Below, piece by piece: positions 33,583 through 45,304 of a stretch of 64,000 bases of DNA. Position numbers and translations under genes: made by a program. The notes under the pieces were generated by a model. It made no database searches. It was not told the origin of the DNA and worked only from the letters and a program-made list of their open reading frames with translations. The stretch is from Adiantum capillus-veneris (taxonomy: Eukaryota > Streptophyta > Polypodiopsida > Polypodiales > Pteridaceae): positions 137,931,043 to 137,995,042 of the forward strand of contig CM043958.1 of the NCBI GenBank assembly GCA_014529385.2, read 5' to 3'. Within the stretch, counting starts at the first letter, position 1. The number at the start of each line of letters is the position of its first letter.

Positions 33583-35800
33583 TTATAAAAATCTTTCACT
33601 TTCAGATGATCTACTGTATGCATCCTTTGTTTTTTGTATATTCCTCTGTATAACTATAGCAATATCAAAACTATCTAATAATTTTTTAATCTCTTGTGAT
33701 CTTGTTCTGTGACACACTTGTCTATAAAACCACTGGAATACTTCAAGAAATCTATTAGCGTTTTGAGCTCCTCCACCATCATGTATAGTGTGTTTGAAGA
33801 ACTTGGTTCTTGCCTGATAGTGGGACTTCTCCATGCCTTGAGTAGACCAAATTGACAAGCTTCCACATTTCTCTATAGGAGTGTGATTGTATATAATGTG
33901 TTGCATAAGAAAAAGATAATTTCTTCAACAACTTATGCAAGTATTAAAGAAAATTAGTAGAATCAAAATTCATAAGTATTACCATGTAGTGTGTGAAGTG
34001 CTCTGAGCTCCAAGCACTTGTCATAGCTTTCTTGAATCTGTTCAACTCTTTCTCAAAGTTGGAGAGGTCAATTTTTCCCTAATTATAGTTAGAAAAGTGC
34101 ATGCAGTGTGCAAAGGTGGATATTTGAATGGGGAATATCTAGAACAACTTGAAATTTTGGATCTTTATGGTGTCTATTTGCGGATTTTTTCTAGGTAGCA
34201 GGATTCAGCTCGTTTGCTACACCCATGGAGTAGATACAGAGGCTTTTGGCATTGGCACCCCTTGACACATTGTACATGGGTGAAAGCATGTTAACCTGTC
34301 GCGCTTTTTGTGCTAGTTGGCAGTTTCAAGTTAGCATATCTTCGAAAAGCTGGGCGTCCGGTAAATTTTTTACAAATAATATCAAAATTTGTCGGAGGTT
34401 GTACATTTGGATTCCTTGTTTCAAGTGCTTTCTATTGATATATCATATGTCATAGATCTTGGAGATGTAGCTCAAGTTATTGTACTAGTTAGCATATGTC
34501 GAAATTGTGCTAGTTAGCATCGTCCGGGACATGAAAAAGCATGACAGGTTAACATGCTTTCACCCACATACATTCTAGGGTCTTTAGGAACCCCCCATTC
34601 CCCCTATGTGCCATTCCATCTGGTACCTACCAAACTCCCTCAACATCTAGCTCCTCCCTAGTCTATTGAGATTTGATTATTATAGGGATACTAGTGTGGT
34701 GAAATACCCAATTCAATACATTGCAAAATCTTTAGTATCAACTTCAAAAGCACCTAACCACAAAATGTTCTTCTTTGTCTGCACACTAAAATTTTTAAGG
34801 TTTCTACCCCCTATATGGTGTGAAGAGCTCTATTCACAAGGGTAATTGATACTCTCTCAAGCTTTCTATCCTTCATAATTTCACTCTCATCTAATTTAAT
34901 TACAAAAATGGATTTCCCATTCACACCAGTATGTTGAATACCATAGAATCTTATCATTTCCCTCTGCAAAGTTCTCAAGTCAAAGAATAGCTTGTTGAAA
35001 GAGTTAAACTTGAGGTCTTTCTTTTTATTAGGATATATGTCATTGATGTGGAAAGGCTCTCCAAGCATCTCCATGACCTTGGAATTAATTTTGAGCCTGG
35101 AATGTTGAGAATTTGATGGCTTTGGAAGTGAGGACCCCTTCACTCTCTAGTGCTTTAGGTTTCTATTGATGACCTTGAATATATTTTAGTAACCTGCCTT
35201 GCTGATTCCAACTTTGTCCAAAGTGCCTTGAACTTCATCTTTGTCCATAGGAGAACTTTGCACAAATCCATTGATGAGTTTCTACCTAGGAACCCTAAAT
35301 CTTCTTTTATTCAATAGGTTTCCAATAACAACATGTGGAATTACATCACAAAAGGATTGTGATACACCTCTCATGTTTCCTTGTAAAAAGTCTGGCTGAA
35401 CTAAGGACTTGAGGTAAATACAAAGAAATACTATAGCAGCCAAAGGTACCATCTTGCAAAACAAATATTAATTTGATTCTAAAAAAATCAATTTTACCTC
35501 ACTGTTTTGATCCTTCTATTGCGACCTTCACCTCCTCACTTGAGACTCTCTATATTCTTCAACTTACTTTGTCATTGTCTAAGCCCAAGAACTGTCCTCT
35601 TTCTTCTCAATGTATTCGACAATGATTGGAGGTTCTTTACCTTCTCCTTTCTTTCTTGAAGCTCATGATTAAGGAAATCCTTCAACTATAGTAGCAAATG
35701 GTTTTCTAGCTTAAGAATGGACTTCTCTTCTACAAGGTTTTGTGTATAGCCTAATAGCCCTTTCATACCACCATCTCCTACAAATTTCATCAATGAAGAA
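33583..35800 (-). pseudogene. relic of an unrecognised protein family (possibly a DNA transposon gene)
   Basis: Several minus-strand segments in 5'-to-3' order look like one decayed protein. About 35800-35560: coiled-coil-like text (GGMKGLLGYTQNLVEEKSIL; ELQERKEKVKNLQSLSNTL). About 35280-35150: INGFVQSSPMDKDEVQGTLD, KVGISKAGY. 35143-34811: KINSKVMEMLGEPFHINDIY, FNKLFFDLRTLQREMIRFYG, SIFVIKLDESEIMKDRKLER, VSITLVNRAL. About 34165-34060: FQVVLDIPHSNIHLCTLHAC. 33906-33583: CGSLSIWSTQGMEKSHYQAR, FLEVFQWFYRQV. A possible splice donor follows near 33980. The LDES and VLD acidic positions could be nuclease-like, but that is a guess. A MITE interrupts it. Confidence 0.45.
34278..34564. mobile_element. 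TIR element, ~287 bp (MITE copy 2, inverted orientation)
   Basis: Begins GGGTGAAAGCATGTTAACC and ends GTTAACATGCTTTCACCC. The flanks read acat on both sides (34274-34277 and 34565-34568), a possible 4-bp target duplication. The interior is the reverse complement of copies 1 and 3. It lies inside the unrecognised protein relic, so it inserted after that sequence existed. Confidence 0.87.
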
Positions 35801-36946
35801 AAATTGAGAAATGGTGGGGTGCATTTGGTGATGGGTCTATGGGATACAATCTACGATTTGTTCATAGATCAATGTGGTTCTTTTTTTCTAATCTCAATGC
35901 TTCTATGGTAGAAGGAGGAGTTTTACAAAGCGTATTTCTTTTTTGGAGAGGGAAATATTCATCTTCCAACTCTACATGGAGATGATAGATACCTCTTTTA
36001 GCAAGATTCATGGAGATGATGTGGGAAAGATGATGAGTTGGATATGATGGAGAGAAATGTGTAGAGAAAGTACAGAATGAGCAGAGGGAAATTTGAAATT
36101 TGTACTAAAGAGAAAAATTGTACATTAGGAGGGAGAATTTTTGGGAAAGGGACAAATTCCCAAGAGATTTGAAAACGTCACTATAAGTGGAGACCCAAAA
36201 AGTGACATTCCATGCACCCAATAAAAATATAAAGTTTCCCCCCAATTTTGGGTTTTAAAATTCCTTGTTTATTTTTTCAAAAATGAAAATTATTCTCTCT
36301 CTCTACCATTTCTTATAGGGAAAATTCTAGACCTCAAACTTCCCTTAGATTTTCTCATGCTAATGATAGCTTAGTTTCATAGGTTCATTTATTGAGGCTG
36401 ACACCCTCAAAGAGTCTCAGTGCCCCATCCAAGTCGCTTCCCCGAGTATTGACATTATGTTAGTGCGAGATAGCTATGCCACAAACGTTCGATCCTGGGA
36501 CCTGCTAACAGTCTCTCCTCTCAGTGGTTTAAAGATCTCTAGAGATAGGTAGATAACAATTAACCAAGAGGGAACATCACAACCAAGTAGTATGAAAGGT
36601 GGCTTAAAGCAAGGTTTAGTGGTACAAAAACCGGACCATTTGTTTCCACATTATTGAAACCAATGATAAAAGTAGGGGCCATTAAAACTTTTGCAATCTA
36701 TGTCAAAAATTATTGGAATTTGTATTTTTATGTTCTTATTTCAAAGATGTATTTGATGATATACAATATGGTAAGTGATTTTGTTTGGAACTTTGATAAA
36801 TTGCATTGCAAAGATTTGTAAGAGGTACTATGAAGGACATTAAATTTTGTACCACCAGATTGTGATTTTAGCCATGCTTGGTCTATGTATTTTAAGCGCT
36901 AAGACCTGGAAATTGGTAGAGATGTTGTCAAAAATTTGAAATAACG
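35801..36946. other. unassigned non-coding stretch
   Basis: No gene is supported. The left third may include the 5' part of the relic to its left. A cgttcgatcctggga string at about 36488 resembles a tRNA B-box, but no matching A-box or cloverleaf is visible. Confidence 0.35.
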
Positions 36947-38741
<1,795 letters not shown>

Positions 38742-39067
38742 TGATCATCTCAAGACCAGATCCGATTCATAACCAGCACCAACAAAGGAAACGTGTATTG
38801 CAGTGCCTACTTTAAGAGTTGATGCACATAGGCAAGCATCCAAAGCATAGAGAAAAGTAACTTTATCTGGTTTCAAACCTTGAAGCCTGAATGTTGAAAT
38901 AGATCTAGAGAATCATGGCCACACCCATTCTGGGTGAATGTTGTCATATTGCTTGGCAACACATCAAACACTTTCTTTGCGACGAATAGACTGCCACGCC
39001 TGCCATACATAGTAATGAATGCATTTCCAACAGCCTCGTCTTCATCAAGATGGCAACTGTGAAGCAA
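38742..39067 (-). pseudogene. pentatricopeptide-repeat (PPR) protein fragment
   Basis: Minus-strand reading from 39067: DEDEAVGNAFITMYGRRGSL, FVAKKVFDVLPSN. After a frameshift near 38880 it continues GLKPDKVTFLYALDACLCAS, TLKVGTAIHVSFVGAGYESD, LVL and then a stop at about 38740. This is the PLS-type PPR pattern (GNA-I-MYG-x-GS-x-A-x-VFD; KPD-VTF). PPR proteins bind organellar RNA for editing or processing. Only about 100 residues remain and both ends are cut, so this is a captured or duplicated gene fragment, with an LTR pair immediately to its right. The only host-type coding sequence I can name in the window. Confidence 0.82.
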
Positions 39068-39188
39068 ATGATGAATGTATTTCCATGCTACAATTCCAAT
39101 TTTTTAATATAACGGTAGGTGTATATAGAGTTGTGGGTTTTTCCCTTGAGCCCCCAAGGGTTTTTTCATCCACAGAAAGGGACCTTCG

Positions 39189-39200
39189 TTTGAGTGGGGG
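39189..39200 (+). other. polypurine-tract-like motif before the tandem LTRs
   Basis: Reads tttgagtggggg and directly precedes TGTTGAGC at 39201. This is the arrangement expected of a plus-strand LTR element with its internal region to the left and its 3' LTR to the right. Confidence 0.55.
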
Positions 39201-39386
39201 TGTTGAGCTATATATAGTGTGTCTCTATATATAGCGCCCTGCAATATATTCCCCTCTATATAAACCTGTCTCGTGTGATCAGTAGATACAGTTGGGGTTG
39301 TCATATCTGGTGTCTCTTCTCTCGTCTTTGCTCCACTGTCAACAATATCTGGTGTCTCTTCTCTCGTCTTTGCTCCACCGTCAACA
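39201..39386 (+). repeat. 186-bp LTR, first of a tandem pair
   Basis: Runs TGTTGAGCTATATATAGTG ... GTCAACA (TG...CA). It contains a TATA-like ctatataaacc and an inner 42-bp direct duplication (atatctggtgtctcttctctc...). It is followed without any gap by a second copy. Confidence 0.65.
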
Positions 39387-39572
39387 TGTTGAGCTATATA
39401 TAGTGTGTCTCTATATATAGCGCCCTGCAATCTGGTCCCCTCTATATAAACCTGTCTCGTGTGATCATTAGATACAGTTGGGGTTGTCATATCCGATGTC
39501 TCTTCTCTCGTCTTTTCTCCACTGTCAACAATATCTGGTGTCTCTTCTCTCGTCTTTGCTCCACTGTCAACA
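39387..39572 (+). repeat. 186-bp LTR, second of a tandem pair
   Basis: Same length and ends as 39201-39386, with about eight or nine substitutions by eye. Immediately after its CA end, gypsy integrase sequence (agtagcccatatcttg) resumes, so the insertion point is inside that gypsy relic. An open antisense frame of 167 codons crosses both LTRs and runs into integrase text. It is a chance chimera. Confidence 0.65.
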
Positions 39573-40840
39573 AGTAGCCCATATCTTGTAAATACATTTT
39601 CATACAAGAACTTTTCTATTGTTCTTGCATTTCCTTTGTGTTGATTTGGCTTCTACCCATTTGGTTAGATAATATGTGGCCACAATGATATATTGAGCAT
39701 GAATTATATATGCAAGAGGTGTGATAGGTCCAACAAAGTCTATCCCCCATTTGACAAAAGCCCTTGCTTCCATCATAGATTGTAATGGAATTTTGTCTCA
39801 CCTCGTGCGTGCTTTGGTACGCTGGCATTCATCACAACTTTCACAAACATTTTGACATTTGTGAACAAGGTTGGCCACAAAATGTCTGCAATAAGTATTG
39901 ATTTTGGAATTTTAAATGAAAAAAGTGTTTCCCTACCTGTTCAAAATGAGCTTGCTCAAAGTTGGTATATATTCACTTTTTGTGGTACATATTTGCAAAT
40001 GATTATTCTTTCCTTGCTTGTAGAGGTGGTCCTCAATTATCATGTAGCTCATTGCTTCAAATTGAATGAATATTATCTTGAATTTACTCATCCCTTCTAG
40101 AAACACACCTTTTTTCAGGTAATCCCCAATATATGAACTCCACTTGGGTGAAACGGCTACTCGAAATAGTGTTGCATGTTCTACAGGTGCTTGGTTTTCA
40201 CAATTAATAACATGAACTAATATAGTCATCAGCACTTCATTTCATATTAGGCCAATACACATCAAGTCTCATCAATAGCTGAAATGTTTACACTTTCCCA
40301 TTGTGAATCCCGTTGGTTGCACATGAGCTTGTCTCAAGTACACATTATGTTTGGTTGGATCTATATATAGCCTCAATATTCCATCATTCACTTGCTTATA
40401 TAGTCTTCCATTTATTAGAACTAGTGTCCATGTCTTCTCAAAGTCTGATGACTACCTCTCAATCTACAATGAACCAATGGTGAGCAAAGGTATGACATGT
40501 TCACTCCACCTCAGTACAATTTTGATATTGAATAGATAAGAGTCTGGTAGGTCATCGTCAACTCCCTTCGGTGCTTTCCCATTAGTCAATATTCTAGACA
40601 AATGGTCAACCCTATGATGTGTAGTCCCTTTCTTGACTACCATGGTAAAATCAAACTCAAGCAATATGATAAACCATCAAATAATATATCCAATATTGCA
40701 CGATTTGTTCACCAGGTAGAATAGTGCTTGATGATTCCAAAAGAATACAAATTTATTTGAAAGAAGGTAGTGCCTAATTTTTTTCACTGTAAAGACCATT
40801 CCTAATCCTTCTCTTTCTTTGTCGTGTAATTTTTTTTTGC
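39573..40840 (-). pseudogene. gypsy RNase H-integrase relic (second copy)
   Basis: Closely similar to 15880-17150. Minus-strand reading: LEFDFTMVVKKGTTHHRVDH, LPDSYLFNIKIVLRW (40464-40664); zinc-binding region QVGKHFF ... (39900-39960); core [16 protein letters not shown] and [11 protein letters not shown] (about 39660-39760); then [11 protein letters not shown], cut by the LTR at 39572. The second catalytic Asp position reads ATYYL here against AIDYL in the other copy, so this integrase lost an active-site Asp. Several frameshifts are present. Confidence 0.8.
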
Positions 40841-40841
40841 A

Positions 40842-41185
40842 TGTTGCGGGAGAGAATCACACCACCCATAAAGTGCATGCAACATGACCTAGATCAACAT
40901 AATGTCAATTGAGGACACCTATGACATGATGGGCACAGGAAGGAAATATCTTTAGCTTGTCAGGCTGGGACCATCCTACACATACAACACTCTGGAAGGC
41001 CAAATAAACCACAATCTAGAATCTCACTGCTCTCAAAACTAGACCACCTACCCACATACACACAGACGGAAGGAAATCCATCAAATCATGCCAGAAATCT
41101 TAGGAACACTATCCCCTCACTAGGATACACCTGTCCCTAAGCCTCTACACTCAAAATCATTGCTCTAGGCCCATCTGCAGAAAAC
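40842..41185 (-). repeat. partial LTR, same family as 23413-24281
   Basis: Starts TGTTGCGGGAGAGAATCAC and tracks the LTR at 23413 for about 340 bp (gcatgcaacatgacctagatcaacataatgtcaatt... against gcatgcaacacaacatagatcaac...). It then loses similarity near 41185. Its TG end abuts the gypsy relic, so it inserted there, or the junction is a deletion. Confidence 0.7.
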
Positions 41186-42030
41186 ACGTAAGAAGACAGA
41201 GCCGAATTTTGGAAGTGCCCAAAAATGGGTGCTTATTTTATGCAAGCTTCTAATTTAGATCTTTTTAGGAGAATTTATAGCTTTTTTTGTGTGATTCTTA
41301 TTTACATTATAGCACCCATTAACTTTTGAGCTTTCACTTGCAAAAAAAGCACACCTTCGTAGAATTAGATCATGTATAGACAATTAGTTGCATTCCTAAG
41401 GAATGCTATTCAAAATAGAAAATTTCAACAAAGAAATTCTTATGATACCTAAAAAAATTTGCACTCAATGGAATGTTAATCATTATACACAGATACAATT
41501 AGATTCAAGTCATAAAACCTAATCTAAGCTTTATTATTATTCTTATAGCAAAACTTTTTACAGTCAACTGTGATCATACAAGGATTGGCACCAGGCATGT
41601 GGTATGATTAGCAATCAAATGTCATAAACCATTGTTGTAAGTGCTTATCAAGAGGCTTGTGTTGTAAACTCTTTTAGATTAGTATTCACGTGACCAAGAT
41701 ACTACCTTTTTAGTAATCAAGGGAAAACTACCAAGATGCAATTGTAACTACATGTGCATCTACCAGGCTTAGAAGGAGAGCACCTTGGACTAGTAGTGGT
41801 CTAAACATCACCTCTATTGTGTCAATCACAACCATGATATCCCTTCTTGTATACCATGGAATTTCACTTTATGTTCTCCATGCTATGTACTAGGTTATGA
41901 GTGTACTAGATAAAGCTAAATTGTTAGGAACTATTACATGAAGGGAATTTAGTGACTTCGGAGATAGGACCCAAAAATTGAGACATGGGAGCGAGTCTTG
42001 TTCACTATAAGAGATAATGTTCATGCATAA
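41186..42030. other. unassigned AT-rich stretch
   Basis: No gene, repeat end or RNA feature recognised. Beyond 41185 the similarity to the LTR family is lost. Confidence 0.35.
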
Positions 42031-42240
42031 TTTTGTGGTGTTTCTATCTTCATCTCTATCTACACTCTTTATTTCTCTTGACTCCCCTCTAGAAAGATGC
42101 ACAAGTGTGAGCTCTCTCCTCACACTTGTGCAATATTTTGTGGTGTTTCTATCTTCATCTCTATCTACACTCTTTATTTCTCTTGACTCCCCTCTAGCAA
42201 GATGCACAAGTGTGAGCTCTCTCCTCTCAACAACAAGTCT
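42031..42240. repeat. 105-bp tandem duplication
   Basis: The unit ttttgtggtgtttctatctt ... gcacaagtgtgagctctctcct is present twice (42031-42135 and 42136-42240) with few differences. Because 105 is a multiple of three, the duplication preserves open frames on both strands (153 and 131 codons). Neither has a recognisable domain. Confidence 0.85.
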
Positions 42241-43199
42241 TACCCATACATGGCATGTGGGACTTGTCTTGATGCTACATACCATTTATAAAATTGGTGA
42301 ACACACTGAGGAAAAATCACCACCCTTGAAAAAAATGGGAACCCCTTTATTGTTTACTACTTTATTTGTTCATTTTACTCCATCTCTCATACATGACTCA
42401 ACATTCATTTCAATAAGGATATTAGGCACTTCTGACATTATCCTAGGGAGGCACCAAATTGATAGTGATATATTTTAGCCTATTTTAGGACGTAGAGAAA
42501 GAGTTTACCTATATGATATGATCAAAATCATTGAACAACATATATTTTCCTTAAACCATATGGATTCAAAAGAGCGCATAGAGAACATGGTTTGGAAAGT
42601 AAAATCTTAGAAATGATTTCATTTCACTATTTTTAAACTAGTGTTCGATCATTCACATTGTCTATTGATGCTCCTTAGTACATGTGATATCAACAAGCTT
42701 TGTATTTTTCCATGTGATATAGCAGTAGCCCAAATTATTGAATAAATAAACATTGTGAAGCTATGTTGCACAAAAATAGAAGTAGAAATGTACTATCATC
42801 AAGCACATGCTCTTGGGGGTTGAGTGTATGGTTTTGACTATTGGCAAGTGTGCACTTGGGGGTTGAGCAAGCTCATCTTTACATACAACAAAATCAAAAT
42901 AAATACAATAATATTTTACTAAATGTGGAGTGTATATAAAGGTCACAAGTGGGGATTATTATAGATTTAGAAATACATTTTTCATATGCTACCTTAGCTC
43001 AAAAAAATAAATCTGAGTCTAGCTACACCTCCTAGTGCATACCTTACACATGTAATGCATTCTATAAAAAAACCTTGTAATAACAACCAAATTCTCTTAA
43101 GGTACTAGAGGCGAGTAGCAACACCTTCTTGAAGGTTTCCAAAGTCAAGACAATAGGACTGTCCTAACTTTGGTCAAAACATTATCTAAGATACTAGGC
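42241..43199. other. unassigned stretch
   Basis: No gene is supported. A small repeat of cttgggggttgag occurs at about 42810 and 42855. A plus-strand text after 42478 (RERVYLYDMIKIIEQHIFSL) is protein-like but short, and I cannot assign it. Confidence 0.35.
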
Positions 43200-43818
43200 T
43201 TAAAATTGTAAGAGAAGAGCTCATACATTGATGTGGGGTATCATTATCTAACTATCAACCTTAAAATTGCAAGAGAAGAGCTCAGGCACGCAAATTGACC
43301 AACATTATCTAATATATCAACTATAAAATTATAGGGGAAGAGTTCGCAGTTCGTCCGCGTGCGTGCGGACGAGCTGCGAGCTCTCAAAGACATAATGAGT
43401 ATAAAAAAAAATATTGTTGCGGGGCTTACTACAAGAGGACACAATTAACTGTTTTTTTTCAAATTTTTGGGGCTTGTTGCAATGGAAATAGACATAAATA
43501 GTGCGAAGTCAAAATTATGTCATGGAGACAGATTGTGGGCTCTTGAAGACATCAACAAGGAGAGGTTAAAGTAGCCAAATATGTATCTTGCTAGCACGAT
43601 ATGCCGCACCCATAGAGCAATAGCCCTTAATTTTTCGGTTAAGAAAAATATCTAGAAAAAAGAGCCGATGAGAGCACGCAGACGGCGGTCTATGAGCTCT
43701 TGATCTCAATTTTTGAAGTAGTGTGGGCTTAGAATTGTAAGAAAAATGACTTTCTGCTAAGTAATAGTAAAGCCCATAACATCAGCTCGGTGACCGTCTG
43801 CGCACCCGCGGACGGTCA
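43200..43818. repeat. recurrent motif region with GC-rich hairpins
   Basis: The phrase ttaaaattgcaagagaagagctca recurs in variant form near 43200, 43260, 43322 and 43728. Two GC-rich inverted repeats stand out in an otherwise AT-rich context: 43346-43358 with 43365-43377 (13-bp arms, one mismatch, 6-base loop) and 43791-43802 with 43807-43818 (12-bp arms, one mismatch, 4-base loop). This may be the interior of a non-autonomous DNA element or Helitron-like end. No ends could be fixed. Confidence 0.45.
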
Positions 43819-43860
43819 GCGACCTCCCCAAAGTATGATCAAGATTCAAGATTAGGGATT

Positions 43861-43864
<4 letters not shown>

Positions 43865-43909
<45 letters not shown>
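43865..43909. repeat. (GA)n microsatellite
   Basis: A perfect GA run of about 45 bp. Together with the TC tract at 44015 it forms an inverted purine/pyrimidine pair about 110 bp apart. Confidence 0.97.
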
Positions 43910-43912
<3 letters not shown>

Positions 43913-44014
43913 GACGCGTGCAGGAGGACTTCGATGATACAAGGTCTGCTTGGTTGCCTTTTCAACATTGTCTTTTCAACTCAAAATATAGCAATATAGC
44001 GGTTTTTTTCGAGT

Positions 44015-44041
44015 TCTCTCTCTCTCTCTCTCTCTCTCTCT
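44015..44041. repeat. (TC)n microsatellite
   Basis: A TC run of about 27 bp, complementary to the GA tracts on either side. Confidence 0.95.
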
Positions 44042-44270
44042 AGGCTCCCCCTTTCTTTTTTGGCCATGCCTCTCTTGCGAGCTGCTCTACCTCTCTCATC
44101 ACGCTGTCATGCACATGCAATGACACACACACGCAATGATCATGCAGACATGAAGCCTCATTGCCAGCACAAGTGAAGCCGCGAGCTAGGGCCTCAGAGA
44201 CAACAGATGTCAACGGAACACAAATGGAGAGGTGTGTTTTAGATATACAACATAACCATGGACTGTATGT

Positions 44271-44273
<3 letters not shown>

Positions 44274-44351
<78 letters not shown>
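44274..44351. repeat. (GA)n microsatellite with an internal G run
   Basis: Two GA runs (44274-44312 and 44319-44351) separated by tgggggg. An Arg/Glu repeat ORF across it is a repeat artefact. Confidence 0.96.
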
Positions 44352-44352
<1 letters not shown>

Positions 44353-44483
44353 CAAGCGAATGAGAGTCGCTCTATCTGAAGGCTGGAGCTTCATTAAGAG
44401 AAAATCATTGGCACTCTTCTAGGAGACGTTAAGAGCACTTTAGCGCATGCATGCAATAATATCTTCATCAACTCTGCATTGAA

Positions 44484-44770
44484 GGGTGAAAGCATGTTAA
44501 CTTATCCTGCTTTTTCATGTCCCGGACAATGCTAACTAGCTCAATTTTGACATATGCTAACTAGTACAATAACTTGAGCTACATCTCCAAGATCTATGAC
44601 ATATGATATATCAATAGAAAGCACTTGAAACAAGGAATCCAAATGTACAACCTCTGACAAATTTTGATATTATTTGTACAAAAATTACTGGACTCCCAAA
44701 TTTTCGAAGCTGTGCTAACTTGAAACTGCTAACTAGCACAAAAAGCGCGACAGGTTAACATGCTTTCACC
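44484..44770. mobile_element. TIR element, ~287 bp (MITE copy 3)
   Basis: Begins GGGTGAAAGCATGTTAAC and ends GTTAACATGCTTTCACC. It is flanked by TTGAA on both sides (44479-44483 and 44771-44775), a clean 5-bp target duplication. Internal sequence matches copy 1 nearly base for base. It sits inside the microsatellite cluster. Confidence 0.9.
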
Positions 44771-44942
44771 TTGAAATCAATGAGAGAGAGAGAGAAGGTC
44801 AGGCAACAGCGTTACAGTTAAAAGACACGCTATTGTTGTCAATCTTGGAAGCAAATACCTTGCCATGCATGCGAGCATACATAATCTAGGTCAGCTGGCA
44901 GCATAAGTCAAAGAAGCATATAAATATGAGCGCAAAAGCCTC

Positions 44943-44944
<2 letters not shown>

Positions 44945-44985
<41 letters not shown>
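44945..44985. repeat. (GA)n microsatellite
   Basis: A perfect AG/GA run of about 41 bp. Confidence 0.97.
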
Positions 44986-44986
<1 letters not shown>

Positions 44987-45123
44987 CATGCATGCTCACC
45001 ACCTTGCTAGCATGTCCAAGACTCGTTTTCTATTTGTTGCCCTCTTCACTACGGATGCTTCTCGAGCAGGCTTCCCCTGCCTCTAATCTATTTATTTCTC
45101 TATCATCATCATTGCCCTATCGT

Positions 45124-45126
<3 letters not shown>

Positions 45127-45170
<44 letters not shown>
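45127..45170. repeat. (GT)n microsatellite
   Basis: A perfect GT run of about 44 bp. It can adopt Z-DNA-like structure in principle. Confidence 0.97.
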
Positions 45171-45173
<3 letters not shown>

Positions 45174-45252
45174 TGCACATGCAAACACCATGCACTTTAC
45201 TTATTGCAAGGAATCCTAAAACTATGATCATAACAATATTGTGTTTAACCTT

Positions 45253-45253
45253 T

Positions 45254-45304
<51 letters not shown>
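45253..45304. repeat. compound (TG)n(AG)n microsatellite
   Basis: A TG run (45253-45278) passes directly into an AG run (45278-45304). Confidence 0.96.

Noticed and set aside
36440-36510. Possible tRNA gene or SINE head (gttcgatcctggga resembling a B-box)
   Set aside because: No A-box at the right distance and no cloverleaf could be folded by eye; a single short match is expected by chance.
42017-42478. 153-codon plus-strand ORF as a protein-coding gene
   Set aside because: Much of it is the 105-bp tandem duplication, and the rest has no recognisable domain.
44161-44379. Arg-Glu repeat ORF
   Set aside because: Translation of a (GA)n tract; low-complexity artefact.
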